Shown here: in pieces, positions 63,349 through 64,000 of the stretch
Numbering within the stretch: the stretch's first letter is position 1
How the letters are laid out: every line of letters starts with the position of its first letter
Assembly: GCF_030697375.1 (NCBI RefSeq)
Contig: NZ_JAUYQD010000018.1
Coordinates: 124,001 to 188,000 of the forward strand
DNA length: 64,000 nucleotides
From: Rhodoferax sp.
GTDB taxonomy: Bacteria > Pseudomonadota > Gammaproteobacteria > Burkholderiales > Burkholderiaceae_C
Direction: 5' to 3'
The notes under the pieces: model-generated
What the model was told of the DNA's origin: nothing
The model's input: only the letters and a program-made list of their open reading frames with translations
Database searches by the model: none
Translations under genes and position numbers: made by a program

Positions 63349-64000
63349 TTACAGGGAGTAGTACATGTCGAATTCGACCGGGTGCACCGACATGCGGTAA
63401 CGGGTCACTTCCTGCATCTTCAACTCAATGTAGGCATCGATCATGCTGTCGGTGAACACGCCACCCTTGGTCAAGAACGCGCGGTCTTTGTCCAGGTGCT
63501 CCAGGGCCTGGTCCAGGCTGTGGCACACGGTGGGGACCAATTTATCTTCCTCGGGAGGCAGATGGTACAGATCCTTGGTAGCAGCTTCGCCGGGATGGAT
63601 CTTGTTTTCCACGCCATCCAGACCCGCCATCAACAAAGCGGCAAAACCCAGGTAAGGGTTCATCAATGGATCGGGGAAGCGAGCTTCCACGCGACGGCCC
63701 TTGGGGTTGGCCACAAAGGGGATGCGAATCGAAGCGGAACGGTTCTTGGCCGAGTAAGCCAATTTCACCGGTGCTTCAAAATGGGGAACCAGGCGCTTGT
63801 AGCTGTTGGTACCAGGGTTGGTGATGGCGTTCAAAGCACGGGCGTGCTTGATGATGCCGCCGATGTAGTACAGCGCGAAGTCCGACAGACCGGCATAGCC
63901 GTCGCCAGCAAACAGGTTCTTGCCGTCTTTCCACACGGACTGGTGCACGTGCATGCCGGAACCGTTGTCGCCATGGTAAGGCTTGGGCATGAAAGTGGCG
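63349..64000 (-). CDS. glnA: Glutamine synthetase type I, C-terminal part (start outside window)
   Basis: The C-terminal 216 residues of GlnA. The frame is open to the window edge ([20 protein letters not shown]). Signatures: [30 protein letters not shown] [40 protein letters not shown] and the terminal [11 protein letters not shown]. The adenylylation-site region around [10 protein letters not shown] is present. It condenses ammonia with glutamate and is controlled by the ntrBC system encoded downstream. Confidence 0.97.
   Translation of the reverse strand, partial: ATFMPKPYHGDNGSGMHVHQSVWKDGKNLFAGDGYAGLSDFALYYIGGIIKHARALNAITNPGTNSYKRLVPHFEAPVKLAYSAKNRSASIRIPFVANPKGRRVEARFPDPLMNPYLGFAALLMAGLDGVENKIHPGEAATKDLYHLPPEEDKLVPTVCHSLDQALEHLDKDRAFLTKGGVFTDSMIDAYIELKMQEVTRYRMSVHPVEFDMYYSL

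Overview
The window is a high-GC chromosome segment from a betaproteobacterium, most likely a member of the Comamonadaceae (Rhodoferax/Acidovorax/Polaromonas type). The evidence is the glnA - small secreted protein - ntrB - ntrC block at the right end, the thyA/folA cluster, the YihY/DUF2069 neighbourhood, and several copies of the GCTAT-AT-rich-ATAGC intergenic repeat common in that family. Genus assignment is inference. About 23 kb is host chromosome (1-4682 and 45656-64000) and about 41 kb is one complete-looking prophage (4683-45655).

Host left flank (1-4682): a NarL-type PAS histidine kinase (5' end missing), its LuxR-type response regulator, a bacteriohemerythrin and a double-PAS protein form a small sensory cluster. 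It is followed by a convergent YihY membrane protein gene.

Prophage (4683-45655): it is bounded by an 18-bp direct repeat (GCTATGATGCCACCGACA) placed so that the right copy ends on the A of the DUF2069 start codon. It looks like a temperate siphovirus with a tyrosine integrase at the left end and an AlpA-like excisionase candidate at the right end; in the circular form the two would be adjacent and co-oriented. A lambda-like switch sits near 33.3 kb (Cro-like gene leftward, S24 repressor rightward). Both lytic promoters overlap copies of a 14-bp element, TTAAACCATTTGGT. The leftward lytic operon runs Cro-like, CII-like, primase-helicase, iteron-like repeats, terminase, portal, protease-capsid fusion, tail genes (including a G/GT programmed -1 frameshift at AAAAAAC), a giant tape measure, tail tip genes, a first diversity-generating retroelement (DGR1), and lysis genes. 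The rightward early operon is a chain of mostly ATGA-overlapping genes: small unknown proteins, a beta-clamp-like protein, an HD hydrolase, a C5 DNA methyltransferase with a repeat array where its target-recognition domain should be, and a second, unrelated-looking retroelement (DGR2), then a Gp37/Gp68-like protein and the excisionase candidate.

The most notable content is the two complete DGRs in one prophage. DGR1 (target, Avd, TR, RT; 10990 to 7886, minus strand) diversifies the C-terminus of a 445-residue protein at the end of the tail module. Its VR differs from its TR at 10 positions, all TR adenines. DGR2 (41497 to 44485, plus strand) has one TR serving two tandem DUF1566-type targets, with 10 and 15 differences from TR, again all at adenines. 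A near-identical short hairpin lies 36-37 bases after each VR. DGR2 lies in the early operon, outside the virion module, so its targets may not be ordinary tail fibres.

Host right flank (45655-64000): DUF2069 protein, an FAD-linked 2-hydroxyacid dehydrogenase-like oxidase, a stand-alone nuoI, a YjjJ-type HipA-family protein, a GFA-family protein, an acyltransferase, an ABC exporter, a small membrane protein divergent from an XRE regulator, a hipBA toxin-antitoxin pair, thyA - EamA transporter - folA, DUF4337, an exonuclease III-like protein, and the nitrogen-control genes ntrC, ntrB and glnA (the last cut by the window end).
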